Positions 1 to 12,660 are shown, numbered from the stretch's first letter. The stretch: 64,000 nucleotides of DNA from Blastobasis lacticolella (GCA_905147135.1 LR990048.1:13128563-13192562), one strand, 5' to 3'. The notes: a model not told the origin generated them from the sequence alone. A program made the numbers and translations.

Positions 1-650
1 GACTGAGCTGCAACTTTGAACGGCATTATTTATCTCATTGTCCTAATTGTGATCCGTACAACTTTCTTCTGAACTCATAATTATCAACTGTGAAATAATT
101 CAAACTTTAATCATTTTAACTTTCGGCAGATCATATTATGAGTTCGAAATTTCATCCATCCGCACCAGCTTAAACTTAAACCTTAGCTTTGACCAAGCCT
201 TCCATGAGTTTCGTAAATCGGGCTAAATCAATTAACAGACAGGCGCGTATAGCGACTGTGTTTAAGCTGCGGTACAATCATGCACTGTAATAAAATAATA
301 TAGGACCCTTGTCGATAGGAGGACAACGTAAGGCGGTTTTACTTACACTGACCCTCAACACAAGAGTTTTATTAGTGTGGTATAAATTCAGTCAGAATTC
401 ATACTCAAGGTCGAGCCTGATCACGTTTTATAATAAAAGTGCAAGGCAGGTTCTCATACGAAGGGTAACACCGCACAATAAGAATATATACAATTTCCGC
501 ACAGTAAGAATATCTACAGCGCCATCCTTTTATTCGGTTTTATTCTTTATTCTGTTGTTATTTTACATACCATTTGTAACTATTTGTTGTGTGCATTTAT
601 TTAATATTTTAGTAAATCTCTGTGTGAATACAGATGTAATAAGGAGTTGT
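1..650. other. Anonymous AT-rich DNA
   Basis: No gene seen. A 128-codon open frame at 309-695 starts without an ATG, is hydrophobic and low in complexity, and overlaps a LINE tail; it is not supported as a gene. Confidence 0.5.
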
Positions 651-700
651 AGGGGAGGACTTCTTTGTCCAGCAGTGGACACCTTCCGCTGTTAATGGTG
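651..700 (+). mobile_element. RTE-like LINE 3' end fragment
   Basis: The stretch GGGGAGGAC...GTCCAGCAGTGGAC resembles the end of RTE ORFs seen elsewhere in the window (31746, 51514), which encode a C-terminus like QQW-SFG. Only about 50 bases survive and there is no GAT tail. Confidence 0.4.
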
Positions 701-2640
701 TATCTGAATTTCCTTCCCATGCGAAAGTAATTGATTATCACAAATATCTCTATTTTAAATCTCGACAAACTCGGCCGGAAAACAATGAACTGACAAATCT
801 CAAATCCTACTTCCCAAATTGCCGAGAGCGGTCTGCCTTCGCGGTTTATATCCTGAAGGGAAATTCCGAAAGTTTCTCTAGTGTTTACATCAGCTTAATG
901 TCTATGGGAATTGAAACTTAGGCTGCTAAACGTATTAAACTGTTAACAGAAGGTGAAAATACAGGCTGACAAGTAAATCTACTTAAGTCTGTCCAGTTTT
1001 GACTTGCTAGTGTGCTAGTTAGGTAATACATACGAAAAACCGTAACTTTATAATATTAAATTCACTATATCCAACGTTTGGTTGAGTTGGTATACAGTCA
1101 TTAAGTATAACAACTTGACTAGACGTAAACAGTAAAATAGAAATCCACCCCGGTTGTTTCTGCGTAAGTATTGGCTCAATTTGTCCACTATAAGATGGTC
1201 ATATCGTATGAATATCTAAATATACATACATACCTACACGTAACATAGTGAGTTGTAGTTAAAAATGTGCTTACATTGTGTAATACCTATTATAAATTTC
1301 GAATACAGTTCCAATCTAAAAAGTTAAATGAAAAAATAAAAGTTTGCAAAGTGAATCTGAATGGAAGAATCCGTGTGAATGACAATGGAAATATTTGTTT
1401 TTGTTTGTTGATTGTGAACCAATTGTGAACAATTGAGTTACGGTTATGGCCGATTGGCGAAGAATTAGGTGCGCCTGTGTGTCATATCTTTATATGGAAG
1501 CATTTTGTCATCATTTAAATAGTTTATTCGATTAATATTTTCCATAAATGACACATGCTACCCCACTAACGAGTATAACGAGAACATCATCAAACACCAA
1601 GACGTTTGAGTGATGATGATGACAAAACACCCGCTGTTCATTTCTAAATCTGGCCTCTGGTGCTGCTGCTGGCAGTCCTAAATCCAGTGCAGCTGTTTAA
1701 CCTTTGAAATATATGGGGCGGGAGGATTTCGTATAAAATGTATGCGGTTCCCTGTAACATATTTGTTTGTGAAAGTTGTCCCTCGGCAACAATGTTAAGT
1801 ATTTCGAACACAATGTTCTCGACTGATGTTATCATTGTATCACAAACCACTTAATTGTATTTAGAACTTATACTATGTAGCTATATCCGACTACAACATA
1901 ATGGATTCGTTTGTCGTTTGATGCATTCCTTTGCCTTATTAAGTAAACAATTTATGATATCTACTACATATAAAACCGGTAGCTTCGGAAATCGGGGTAT
2001 CAAAGATCAAGAGATGCTGGTGTGGGGAACCGCTTTATGTTCGTAATTACGCACTTAAGGGCTCTTAAAGTGTCACTGCTTTATCTTTTGGAAACATAAA
2101 GATAAGTAAAATATTTTATGCATTTTCATATTTCATACACATCACACCCGTATACAAGAGCTGCTCGGAGTGCCTTTCGGGACCTGTATCCAGACTTCCT
2201 ATCTCTTTAGGCCCAACATCCCTTTAGGCATGAAGTCCACTAATGTACTTGCATCGGTCGAATTGTAACAGCTCAATGGCCGTTTTAAATGTAGCCCAAT
2301 ACCAAAATCGCGTTAAACTGCCTTGAGGTTCTGGTGGCTCAGCCCGCGTCATATCTCTCTTGAATTTCCGGTTCCCATGCCCTTAGGACGTTATGCTTCG
2401 AGAACCTCCCACAACCTTCCACAAAATCAATGTCGCGTTGCGAACATTCTGGGAATGTTCGTAATTGTGATACTACTTGTAGTACGTTTTGGCAATGTTC
2501 CGTAGACTGTTTCAGTTAATAAAACGTTAGTAGGCTTCGAAATGCTAGGGAACGTTAAGGAGCCGTAACACAACTTGCGGCACAACTCCAGAAAGTTCCA
2601 TGGATTGTTACGGTAATTAAAATGTAGTGTTGGCCTGATG
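701..2640. other. Anonymous DNA
   Basis: No gene recognised. A cluster of three heat-shock-element-like dyads lies at 2397-2460 (TTCGAGAA, GAACATTC, GAATGTTC). A short GAT repeat lies near 1612. Confidence 0.4.
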
Positions 2641-2812
2641 AATGATGTGATCCAATCTGCTCAGGTTCCCCTGTTAAACCCTGGATTACAGGAACAGATG
2701 GCTGTCGCTCAACTTTAATGACCTACCTGATCTGCCATATCCAGGATCATGGTCAATTCGGACCCCGGGCCCTCGTGTGCGAGTGCACAACCGGGACATT
2801 AATGCCAATAAT
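2641..2812 (+). mobile_element. SINE family A fragment (body and 3' end)
   Basis: Matches the body of the near-complete copy at 47952: CCAATCTG-CAGGTTCCC, then GATCTGCCA-ATCCAGGATCATGGT, then CCCTCGTGTGCGAG and CACAACCGGGACATTAA. The tRNA-like head is missing. Confidence 0.6.
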
Positions 2813-3077
2813 ATAGTTACGTGACCAGACTGTGGTTGCTCCTATTTTAATTCTTTGAAAAGTAGTTTATAGCGACACTTCAACGTCGCAATTTTCTTCA
2901 TGAAGTCGTTTGGCATCGCTTTAAAGTCAATTTAAAGGTTATTATCTTATACATTGTATCTCCTTAAGTAAAATTAAAGCGTGTCCTCTAAGATTTAATA
3001 TTGGACGGAACATTAGGACCAGCCTACATTTGTACCAATTGGGAAAGCAAATAAAATACTTTTAATAGTAGGTAGTT

Positions 3078-3200
3078 TATGCAACTGTCATATAAAAGGG
3101 GGTATTAAAACATGAGTGTCTGTTTATCATACGAGGCGTAGCCGAGTATGATAATAGTTTGACACGAGTGTTTTAATACCTAATTATATGCAGTTGCATA
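3078..3200. repeat. Foldback (imperfect inverted repeat) element
   Basis: The arms run inward from TATGCAACTG (3078-3087) and its complement (3191-3200), through GGTATTAAAAC against GTTTTAATACC, to TATCATAC (3125-3132) and GTATGATA (3146-3153). The loop is 13 bases with its own GGC/GCC pair. The whole would fold as a hairpin of about 120 bases; it is probably a small nonautonomous DNA element. Confidence 0.6.
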
Positions 3201-4012
3201 CACTACTTTATCTACACTCGTATTTTTATGTTAAAAAATCGTACCTATAATTTTCTCAACTTTGCTGGTAGTAAGCTGCGAGTCAGTTCTGTTGTATCTA
3301 CGCGTCGAGGATATCAAGCGGCGGGAAATTCACTTTACTACTTTCACATTTATCTATTTATTTGCTTAAAATAAGAAAAATATTCACAAACACAAATTAC
3401 AACAATTACAAAAAATATTTTGTTTAGCGGGAAAATAATTACACAGAATATAAACAGGAAAATTTAAATTTTGAATTTGAATTTGTTAAAGACATCTAGG
3501 TATTCAGCCTACATTTGACCGTGTCCAGGCGCCCGACGCGAATTTAAAAAATATAAGTGTTGTATAATGATTAAAAAGTTATTTTACGTTACAGCTGTCA
3601 TGAAATTTGTATGGGAAATGCTGTATCGAAAAGTAATTTTTTAAAATTTTATAGACTGGCGTGAAAAAAGTGTATCCTTAAACAACTGTTTTCGAATATG
3701 AAATTGGAACATTACGCTATGAGTGTAGATAAACACTTTTAAGAAAAATAATATCTGTAATAAAAACAACCCCGCAACATAAAATTAATATTTGTAACTT
3801 ATTCTAACAGTTTAGATCTTCTTTCGATTTGTTTTCGGAAAGTCGGTGTTGGGGCCCAACCAGGGGTTCTTTTCTTTTGCAAAGTTTTGGGCGCGATTGG
3901 CAAAAGTTTGCATTTGCTACTTCAGATACGTGATTGAGTGATCCACAGTATTATTTCTACATTAGCTTTTTTCCGCGATTTAGATAGCTTTTTCGATGAC
4001 GCCACACTCCCA
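3201..4012. other. Anonymous AT-rich DNA with a short inverted repeat pair
   Basis: TTTATCTACACTC near 3208-3222 recurs inverted as GAGTGTAGATAAA near 3722-3735, bracketing about 530 bases, perhaps ends of an old DNA element. Nothing else recognised. Confidence 0.3.
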
Positions 4013-4041
4013 TTTCATGATGATGATGATGATGATGATAA
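4013..4041 (+). repeat. (ATG)n microsatellite
   Basis: Seven to eight tandem GAT/ATG units. The same triplet forms the tails of RTE-like LINEs and SINE family A in this window, so this may be an orphan tail. Confidence 0.75.
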
Positions 4042-6871
4042 TAGGTATTCAGAGATGATGTTGTAGCTCTCTACCTAGAGTGGAATAATTCTTCGGAGCC
4101 GTCCCTTTTATTCTTTAAAATAGACTACTATTGGCTGCATGTATGAGAAGATGAATGAATGTAGAAGGAGTGTTTCAGTAAGATTGTTGCTTATTATGAA
4201 TGTGATAGCTTCTGCCTACCCTTGTGGATCTCGGGCGCGAGTGTATGTAGTTTTTGCTAGTTATGTTGACCGCCTAGAGTTCTTGCATGTGCCCTATTTA
4301 TTCAATGATAAACGACGCCTTCCATTCAAACGTCGTACGACCCGTGTGCACTGGTATCATCGTATCATAATGTAGGCACTATTATATTATGTTTACTAGT
4401 TTCTAAGTGTACACAAGGTGCGCGGTAAATGCTAAGGTTCCCGTAAATTAGAAGCCGAGCGTGGAAGCGTATCGAAGTTATTCGCGGTACGAGGGTAAGG
4501 TTACAAAATTCATCGGCATTTGTGCCCTTAAATAAAGTGCGGGCTGTTGATATTCGACGCTGTTGATGGAACTCGTATTACGGGTTATTTATGAAATAAA
4601 ATCTCGGGCGACGACCGAATCAAAACTTTTTAGGTTTCATATAAACATAGTCGATCACGGAGTAAAATAGGGTGTTGTATTTTTATTGTCTAGGTGTACA
4701 CTCCTAAGATGAAATATCAAGTTAGCGTTTGTAATTTAATAAATGTTTTTTTTTCTGTCCATTTATGATAGTGGTCGGTTATTGGAGCTTTGCCGGTCGC
4801 GTATTGGATTGTCATGGTCGAGGGTTGGTACATGTCGACTTTTTTATTTCTAATTGTGCCTATACTAATTAATAACTTTGTAATACAAAACTATTTATAT
4901 CAGTCATCAAAGCATAGCTCAGACAACCATCGACAACGACTAAATCCTCAGTAGGGTAATTATTATGTCTAATATAAAATTTAATACAGCACCCCGAGAC
5001 GACGGTATTATTTATTAGGCTTTGATGTTCATTGAAGTACAAGGCGGTGTCTTGTTTTAATATGTCTACTAATAATAAAGGACTGTATATGAATACATTG
5101 CAGTATATGATATTGGGGTTATTGAATCTGAACAGTGTACATAGTAAAACCTCGCACAGTAAATTTAGGTGAAAATGGAGTCGCGGCGTGCTCAATGCCT
5201 TGAATTTTGTACACAAATCGTAAATCCTTTACAATTTTATTGAAAGCGTATCTAAATTGGACGACCTTTCAGTTATTTTATTTTGAAACTATTGATGTAT
5301 ATTATTTGACGGTTTTTATATAAATTATCTCGCTTAAAAAGAGCTTAAAATTAAATCACCATCTGTCAGAGACTTCTACGTATACCTAGAATACCTTGTA
5401 ATCGGTCTGTTGCTCCATTGCTGCATGAACGGACAATTTGACAAACACTTTCATATTCATTGTACCGTAATAATGCCGCTATCGATGAAGAGAATAAATA
5501 AGGGCCCTCGACCCCGTATCGGTCCTATCACTCAGTCCAATCGAATCAGAATTGCTTCACTAAATAACTATTACATTGTTAATGGCCCTTCATTTATCGA
5601 GTCTCTCGATATGCTGAGTGCTGCTTCGGTGATGTATTAAATACCAAGCTTCTCCACCTTCGTACCTTCGCAGCTTAAGGCCAAGATCTCGCTTATAAAT
5701 TAAATTTGAAGTGAAATGTTTCCTATCCCGCCCGCGACGGATTTACAATGCAAACACGGCGTGCGGGAAACGGTCTTGTCGCTTGGCTACATTTCACGCG
5801 CCAATGGAATTGTTGTTTTAATAGATAAGTACTTACGTAGCTAGTGGAATATTTATGTAAATTTAAACACTATAAATATATTGAAGATGTTAAAAGCTAG
5901 TCAGCAGGTTTAAATATTCTAGTTGGCTTATATTTATAATTAACCAACTACTTAATTTGAGTAGGTTTATAATAAAGCTCTGTAAAAGTAACCTACATAC
6001 TCGTAATTATACTTATAAAGAAATTGTGATTGCCGCCCTTCATAATGCTCTTCGATTAGCTAGAAGATATGCCGTCGTAATATAAGCTTGCAAGTCCCTT
6101 GTGCCACACTTATTTAGCTCAAGAGATTTTCTCTCTAGATACTTACTTTGAAAGGATCCAATTTATAGTTTCAAGAAATCCGACAACTTTCTGAAAGCTT
6201 AGCTTACCGTTTTTTTGCAGATACAGAACTCAAAGCCTTATATTTACCTTCCTTCTTCCCTTACCTTAAATATTACTGATTTTTTTAGCTACGCAGTGAC
6301 AATCGCGCAGACAACCCATCTGATTGTAAGCGGTAACTAGTTATAGTTGATGATTTGCTTTGCCATTTGATCATTTGCTTTAAGTGTCTATTGTAGATTA
6401 TTTAAACAGCGTCATCGTTAGGAGTTTGTGTACGGCACTTTCTCATATATCATTTAAATAATGAATTATTCTTTTTGCCAGCATCTTTGTTGTTCAATTT
6501 TTCTCCGTTTTTTGCCACAGACGTACATAGTAATCAGCCAAAAGCTGGCACAATTTCCACTTGTACACATTTTTTACATCCCTAACTTGTTCTGAGGAGT
6601 GTTCTGCTGGCACCCGACACCCGCAAACATCCCCAGATAAATCCAAGATTACAGTGCGCCACGACAGCGGGGTTTCGGTCGCAGCCGTAAACTAAAGGCC
6701 CGCGAATGCCCCCCAGCGCCGCCCCAAGCCAAATTTCAATAAGACTTGTTCCTAAATTATTAACTCCTTAGCTTAGTCACGTAGAGGACGAAAAAATTGG
6801 AGACACTCCAGGGATATTAAGTAGATCGTCGCTGTAGCGAAATCGTAATAAGATGTTCGCTTCACTATATA
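4042..6871. other. Anonymous DNA
   Basis: No gene recognised. Open frames of 76 to 115 codons (for example 4869-5216 on the minus strand) have AT-rich codons and no motif. A small GC-rich patch lies at 6650-6720. Confidence 0.4.
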
Positions 6872-6903
6872 CTACTTACTAGGTCAGAAGACCTAGTAAG
6901 TAG
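6872..6903. repeat. Perfect 14-bp hairpin
   Basis: CTACTTACTAGGTC (6872-6885) and its exact complement (6890-6903) enclose the four-base loop AGAA. Confidence 0.8.
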
Positions 6904-6913
6904 GTTTTAAAAT

Positions 6914-6990
6914 CCTACGTGTAAGAAATAGGATAAGGTTAAACACGCTCCATTATATTATATTATACTGCGTGTAAGAAATAGGATAGG
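6914..6990 (+). repeat. Short direct repeat (53-base offset)
   Basis: CGTGTAAGAAATAGGATA occurs at 6918-6935 and again at 6971-6988. A looser similarity follows each (CTCCATT), suggesting a small tandem duplication. Confidence 0.6.
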
Positions 6991-8428
6991 ATGAATCATA
7001 ACTACAGGCTCCATTCGTTACCATCTATGTCGCTCTTTATCTTATCTTAGGTGTTATATGAACGACCCTCGAGTGCTTCCGAGGCTGCACTCCCAAAGTA
7101 ATGTAGGTAAAAGTTACACCTATACATATATCTCAAAACATGTCACGAATACGTTATTAATGCCAGTAGATATATTAGTAAAGGTAAACTGGAACAATAT
7201 TTTTATTTAGATTTAACATCGGACATCTGATCTGCGTCTCAGTGAGGAACAGCAGCTGCGGTTTTTCAGTCTCAAGGTGGTAGTGGACTGCATCGAGATT
7301 TGATTGCGGCCTCGGATGTTAGTGAGGTGCACTTTGAGTGGGAGGGAGTGCAGCCGCTGTTTAACGCTTCTCTTTTTTATTTTCTTTTATTCTTTATTCA
7401 ATGAAAACTACATTTAACATATATCACTTCACACTCTTAAACCTGGAGGCTTTTCTGAGTGTTTTGTGTGTGTTGTGTCTTGTTTCTTTGCATCATAATT
7501 TTGAGTGAAAAGGTTGTAGAAGGAGGATGGCAGTTGGACGAGGTAGCGCTCCGCCTACTAGCTAACATGCTCACCAATACCGCACGGGAAGGTGCCTGAC
7601 GCGAAGACCGCGGTGACGCCCGAACCCCCCCAGATTGACTACCTGTCAAGCCAGGCACCCGGTACGTGAGTGGTAAGCATCAAGAAAAAAAAGGGTTACG
7701 TAGAGCAACTACAACTGTCCATACCCATCCTCCTAGATGGCTACTCCAGACATCGCAACGGAACACGGCTGGGCCGCTTGGCGTCGCGTTCGCCTGGAGG
7801 GTGGTAACCAGACACGGCCGAAGCCTACCACCGGAGAGAGTGCTGTCCATTTCGCACTACCCGGGGATCACGTGTAGGGTATCTAGAGTCATGAAGCCCA
7901 AAGTGAGCTATGCTTACGGACGCGGACAGCATTGATCCCCAAAATTGATTAATTGATAATTTGTTTTATTGCCACTGAGTGCAAACATTACTCTTGCCTA
8001 CTTGTACCTATTTTACGAGGCGGGACGAAGCCGGCAAATAAACCCAGCGGCTGCGTAATGAAACATATTTTACGGCGTCACGATTTTGCCAGCTGGATAA
8101 ATATCCAGCAATGACATTGGAGTCATTGTTAACATAGTATAGAACATTATAGCGCTTTTCACCGTCTATCCATTATACTTCAATTTAATTATACACTGGT
8201 ACTGTAATAATTCATACTAACTACAATGAGGGGATTCCTGGAGACATGCAACACAGGCTTGACCTACCGTAAGCTCCAGTCTCCCACAATAACAAAATTC
8301 ATGTTCGATTTATTGTATCCTAATATGATTATTGTGGAGAAAATAAATATGTTTATTATTATTTATTTATTATTTATGTCCCTATGTATGTACGCCACAC
8401 GAACGAAGTCGCGACGTGTTTATCAATA
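6991..8428. other. Anonymous DNA with a GC-rich central part
   Basis: 7250-7930 is richer in GC than its surroundings and has short coding-like frames, for example QLDEVALRLLANMLTN around 7530-7590 on the plus strand before a stop. No family is recognised; a decayed LINE end is one possibility. Confidence 0.3.
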
Positions 8429-8470
8429 ACTAGTGGACGTTCGTTCGCGTACACCAACTTTACCTGATTT
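8429..8470 (+). repeat. Repeat family C, 5' end fragment
   Basis: CTAGTGGACGTTCGTTCGCG followed by TACACC matches the start of the copies at 17995 and 22865. Confidence 0.4.
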
Positions 8471-8488
8471 ATTCCTGATTCTTCGTGG

Positions 8489-8612
8489 TCATCTTGGCGC
8501 TAATGCCCCGGTTGTGCTCTCGCGAGGGCCAGGAGGCGCCATGACCAGAATTTGGCAGATCAGGTTCCTACAGTGGAGAGACTGCCATCTGACCACTGTG
8601 ACCCTGTTAACA
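8489..8612 (-). mobile_element. SINE family A fragment
   Basis: Reads CATCTTGGCGCTAATG-CCCGGTTGTGCTCTCGCG, then TTTGGCAGATCAGG and GCCATCTGACC: the reverse complement of the 3' half of family A. Confidence 0.6.
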
Positions 8613-10062
8613 CGATGTTTTTCAGATGCAGAAACGACGCGCGACACACCCTTAGCTAACACAAATACTTACTTAGCTTAGGCGAGCTGTGATTATGTAC
8701 GAAACTAATCTTATTTCGGAGTAAGTAAGTTGTTTGTGTTCAGAATTTGGGCGTGCGACAACGGAACTAAAATAAGGCGTGAAAAGCAATTTGAGGGAAG
8801 TAGTTGACTACGTGCTGGCGTGTATTATACGGATTCCACTTGTGTATTTATTTGCGAGCTTTCGAATTGATTGACGTAAATTGTAAACAACAATGGGACG
8901 AGCTGAGTGGCCGTAAAACTCTGTTAAGCACGTACATTAATTCATAGTTAATTTGTAATGCGTTGACGTGTCGTTGTTTTGATAATCGATGTTTGAAATT
9001 TCAGAAAACTAAAGGTAAATTCGGTTTTGACGTTTCAGACCTGTTCCCGTGGGAACTACATTTTCGGGATACATTACAATTTTATTTAGGCTATAGCCTA
9101 TGTGTGATGGTCCGGCGATGCTAATAAAGCTATCCTGATCAACGGTCACAACAGTCCGGCGTTCCTAAATGTAGTCAAACTGTTTACTGTCACCAGCTGA
9201 CACGATCCTAAGGTCGATCTAGTCACTCACCACGTGCAATGGAACCTAGCGTGGTCTATGCGCCTCACGCATATCATGAAGCGGTCTCACCGTCGTGTTC
9301 ACACACGCCCAATATAAAATGCGTAGAACAAAGGTCGTCAACGACAGTCTTTATCTTTATGAGATTCGGATTTTAAGATAGGTTTATAAATGCCTTAAAC
9401 TGTGGTGTTAATTCCTTACTAGTGTCTATGAAAAAATAAGATGACAGAAACTTGCAATAAAACTCTACTACGTCAATGGCAATGATTCGAGTGATAAAAT
9501 GAAAATATAATTTTAGTTATAAGTCAGCAAGTTGAGCCCCCTGAAGTGGGTCACAAAGGAGCCAGTCTCCCAGCCGATATTAGTCCGCCACTAGGATCTT
9601 TTAACGTGTACCTGCTTCCTTTCATGTGATCCAAGGGGTACCACCATGGAATGTGTCGAAGCTTTCTGATCCCCAAAGTTCCCTAAGCTTGCCTTGACCT
9701 GGCAAGATAACTAGGTATATCCCTTGATATACCGCTACCACCCGTAGGTCATATCCATATATTTAAAACACATCCGATCTTCATCTGAGAATGGGGCCCC
9801 TTGTATTTTCTTTTCTTTCTCTTTTTTTCAATTTAGGATTCTTACGTTTTACGAGTTGAAGGATTGCAACAACTGTGGTGTGAAAAGGATCGCAACAACA
9901 ACCAACTAGGGTGAACCAACAATAAAATTATTGGTTTAATCTAATTATCAAAACTCGAATGCCATGCGTTAAATTGCAAGAAGTTATATGGATATTTGTA
10001 TTGATTTTCTCTAAAGCAAATGAGTTTATTTAAGGCATTTAGGTTTCATTCGTCCCGAATGA
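8613..10062. other. Anonymous DNA
   Basis: No gene seen. Near 9045-9110 a phrase (TTCCCGTGGGAACTACATTT, then TAGCCTATGTG) resembles the dispersed repeat at 47618. The rest is unremarkable. Confidence 0.35.
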
Positions 10063-10106
10063 AGTTATTTGTCACAATGCTGATACCAGCATTGTGACAA
10101 ATAACT
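10063..10106. repeat. Perfect 20-bp hairpin
   Basis: AGTTATTTGTCACAATGCTG (10063-10082) and its exact complement (10087-10106) enclose the four-base loop ATAC. No mismatch in either arm. Confidence 0.85.
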
Positions 10107-10429
10107 AGAATAGATAGAACCCAACTTAGGGCCAACTTAGAAACTAATTTACTGAAAATATGTCAAGGTATGCGGGAATATGAGTTAAAGTGACAGGTAG
10201 AGTTTAAAGTATAAATATACGTTTATTTACTTAATTGTGACTCTACGATTGAAACTGATTATGATTTTCACCAGGGATTTCTAGATTAGAAAGTAGTTAT
10301 AAAATCCGTGATGTTCAGAACACGTTTCCTAGGGCCAATTCCTGATAGTGTGGACTATTCTAATAACGTATGAAAACCACTCTGCCCAATTAAGACTAAT
10401 TATGATTAATTAACTTAATTGATTTCAGA

Positions 10430-10669
10430 ATTAGTGACGTTCAGTTTCGCAGTCACCTGGAAGAAAAGGTCAAAATCGCTTCTAAAAAGCTGGATGTTCT
10501 TAACAGGTCCAAGCAATTCTTCACGCCGGGGCAACGACTTCACCCTTACAAGGCTCAAGTCAGACCCTATTTGGAGTATTGCTCTCATCTATGGGCGGGA
10601 GCACCGGCATATCAGCTTGGTCCTTGTGACTCGATCCAAAAGCGCGCTGTGAGAATTGTCGATGATACC
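10430..10669 (+). pseudogene. LINE reverse transcriptase C-terminal fragment (CR1/jockey-like)
   Basis: The frame reads ISDVQFRSHLEEKVKIASKK...LNRSKQFFTPGQRL...YKAQVRPYLEYCSHLWAGAP...SIQKRAVRIV, the region after the polymerase core of non-LTR ORF2 proteins. It is collinear with 58970-59090 of the second copy in this window. It is open for 80 codons but truncated on both sides. Confidence 0.8.
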
Positions 10670-11001
10670 ATACTCACAATTGTAAAACATACAATGAAAC
10701 ATATTAAGCTTCATTAAGTAAATTAATGTGAAACAATTAATCAATATAAATTATAACTTAGGTATCAATGAAGTATTCGATCATTAACGCTGCGCGTTAC
10801 TCACAGGTATTAGGCTAGTCATGTGGAGATTGATCAACTGACATGCCTTTTGGCCTTATAATAATATAGATTATAGGTATATTCGTTAATTAGACTAGTC
10901 GTATAAGCTGGGACAGCCCATACGCCTTTTGGTCTAATAACATAAGAATAAACCGCTGGTTTAAGCTACATTACATGAATTTATTACCAAATATTTATAT
11001 A
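10670..11001. other. Anonymous AT-rich DNA
   Basis: Nothing recognised. Two similar phrases, near 10840 and 10920 (GCCTTTTGG-CT-ATAA), suggest a small local duplication. Confidence 0.35.
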
Positions 11002-11277
11002 GAATAAATAAATAAATAAATAAATAAATATTCGTGGATAAATTCACACAGCGCCATCTAGCCCCAAACTAAGCAAAGCTTGTACTATGGGTGCTAGATA
11101 ACTGTTATACTACTTAAATACTTTGTTTTTTTTAATACATACTTATGATACATAGAACACCCAGACCCGTAACAGAAATTAAAATTCATCATTTCAATTT
11201 CTGCCCGGCCGGGAATCGAACCCGGGACCTCTTGCGTGGCTGACTTGCATGTCGCCCACTGAACCACTCAGGTCGTA
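11002..11277 (-). mobile_element. SINE family B, near-complete copy
   Basis: On the minus strand it reads: tRNA-like head with CGACCTGAGTGGTTCAGTGG (A box) and GGTTCGATTCC (B box), body with CTAGCACCCATAGTACAAGC and GGGGCTAGATGGCGCTGTG, and a (TTTA)n tail (11003-11030). tRNA-derived SINEs are transcribed by Pol III and moved by a partner LINE. Confidence 0.8.
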
Positions 11278-11960
11278 CAATAAGTGTATATTTTAAAGTA
11301 TTTGTTATTAATTATATGATTTCAATGTAAGTAAATTGCAACCCCGCGTCGCATTTTATTCAAATAATACCACATTACGAATATATCACGCAGGAATGAG
11401 TTAACGTGAATTACACAATACATACATATACACTGTGGTTGAATTTAATCAAACAATATCACATAATTATGTCATACAGTATATTGATTTGATAATGAAA
11501 AACATAGGCTACGGTATATTTTGTTCAAATTATCTCTAATTATCTCACGCAGAGATACTTCATAGTTAATAATTATGTTAAAATAAATGTAAATGTCAAT
11601 CGATTGGGTAACTTTTATTTTCCATCTTGATTAAGTTAAACTATGTTATAGAAATCTTTAATAGTGAGAATTCTAATGGAAATTGATGGAATTTATAAAT
11701 GTAATTAATCAGATCGATTCAATATAGACCCAAACCATTTACATACACATAATAGGTATCAACTTAACTTTTGTCGCCGACAGCAAATATGCACTGACTC
11801 TTATTTATTAATAAAGTTAAAATATGAGGTACTCATACATTATTAGACTTCAAGATCTGATCTTAATCAATTCTCCGCTGCTCGCTTCGCTCCGCTCTGA
11901 AATAAGAAGTGTCATACCTCTACCCCTCGATTCGTCTCATTAACCATTGTTGATTACTAA
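11278..11960. other. Anonymous AT-rich DNA
   Basis: No gene, motif or repeat recognised. Confidence 0.4.
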
Positions 11961-12660
11961 GTGATTACGCGTAACAATATCCTCCACGAACTGACAGGCA
12001 CGTCCTGGGGAGCTAGTGCAGATGTTCTACGCACAACGGGTCTTAGTCTGGTTTACTCCGCGGGAGAATACTGTGCCCCCGTTTGGCTCAACAGTGCCCA
12101 TGTTGAAAAGGTCGACGTCCAGTTGCGGGGTACTATGCGCTGCATATCAGGCACTATCAGGTCCACTCCCAACCAACGACTACCAACTCTGAGTCACATC
12201 CCACCTCCACAACTCAGAAGGCAGCAAGCCTTGCTCAACGAGGCCAAGAAAGTGGAGAGGAATCCAGACCTACCAGCTTACCAAGAATTTATGGATTCGC
12301 CTTTCCACCGCCTGAGGTCTCGACGACCGCCATACCAGACAGCTGGAGGTCTGCTGGGTGAACCGTCGACCTGAGAACGAAATGGGGGGAAGAATGGAAA
12401 GCTAACCCACCTAGGCCTGTGCCAACAACCTACGACCCCACACAAAAGCCCCAAGGTTTCTCGGCCCCAAAACGACAATGGTGCCAGTTGAACAGGCTTA
12501 GAACTGGGCACGGACTCTGTGGCGAGTATATGTTCAGGTGCGGTTGGCGAGACTCTCCAGCGTGCGATTGCGGTGCCCCTGTGCAGTCCATTCATCATGT
12601 CATCCACGAATGTCCAAAGCGGAAATACACTGGAGACTCTTTGGACTTGTTCTCTCCTAA
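11961..12660 (+). pseudogene. LINE ORF2 C-terminal region, left part, frameshifted
   Basis: Frame one reads RNNILHELTGTSWGASADVL...SAGEYCAPVWLNSAHVEKVD...TMRCISGTIRSTP...L-HIPPPQLRR, typical of the region after the reverse transcriptase in many arthropod non-LTR ORF2s. After a frame change near 12370 it continues as LNRLRTGHGLCGEYMFRCGW...SPACDCGAPVQSIHHVIHECP, the usual C-terminal Cys-His element. It breaks at 12660 where another element is inserted; the end resumes at 13185. Confidence 0.8.

Noticed and set aside
309..695. 128-codon open frame on the plus strand
   Set aside because: No ATG at its start, low-complexity hydrophobic content, AT-rich codons, and its end overlaps an RTE-like tail. 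No family recognised.
4869..5216. 115-codon open frame on the minus strand
   Set aside because: Codon use matches AT-rich background, no motif, no splice or promoter context.
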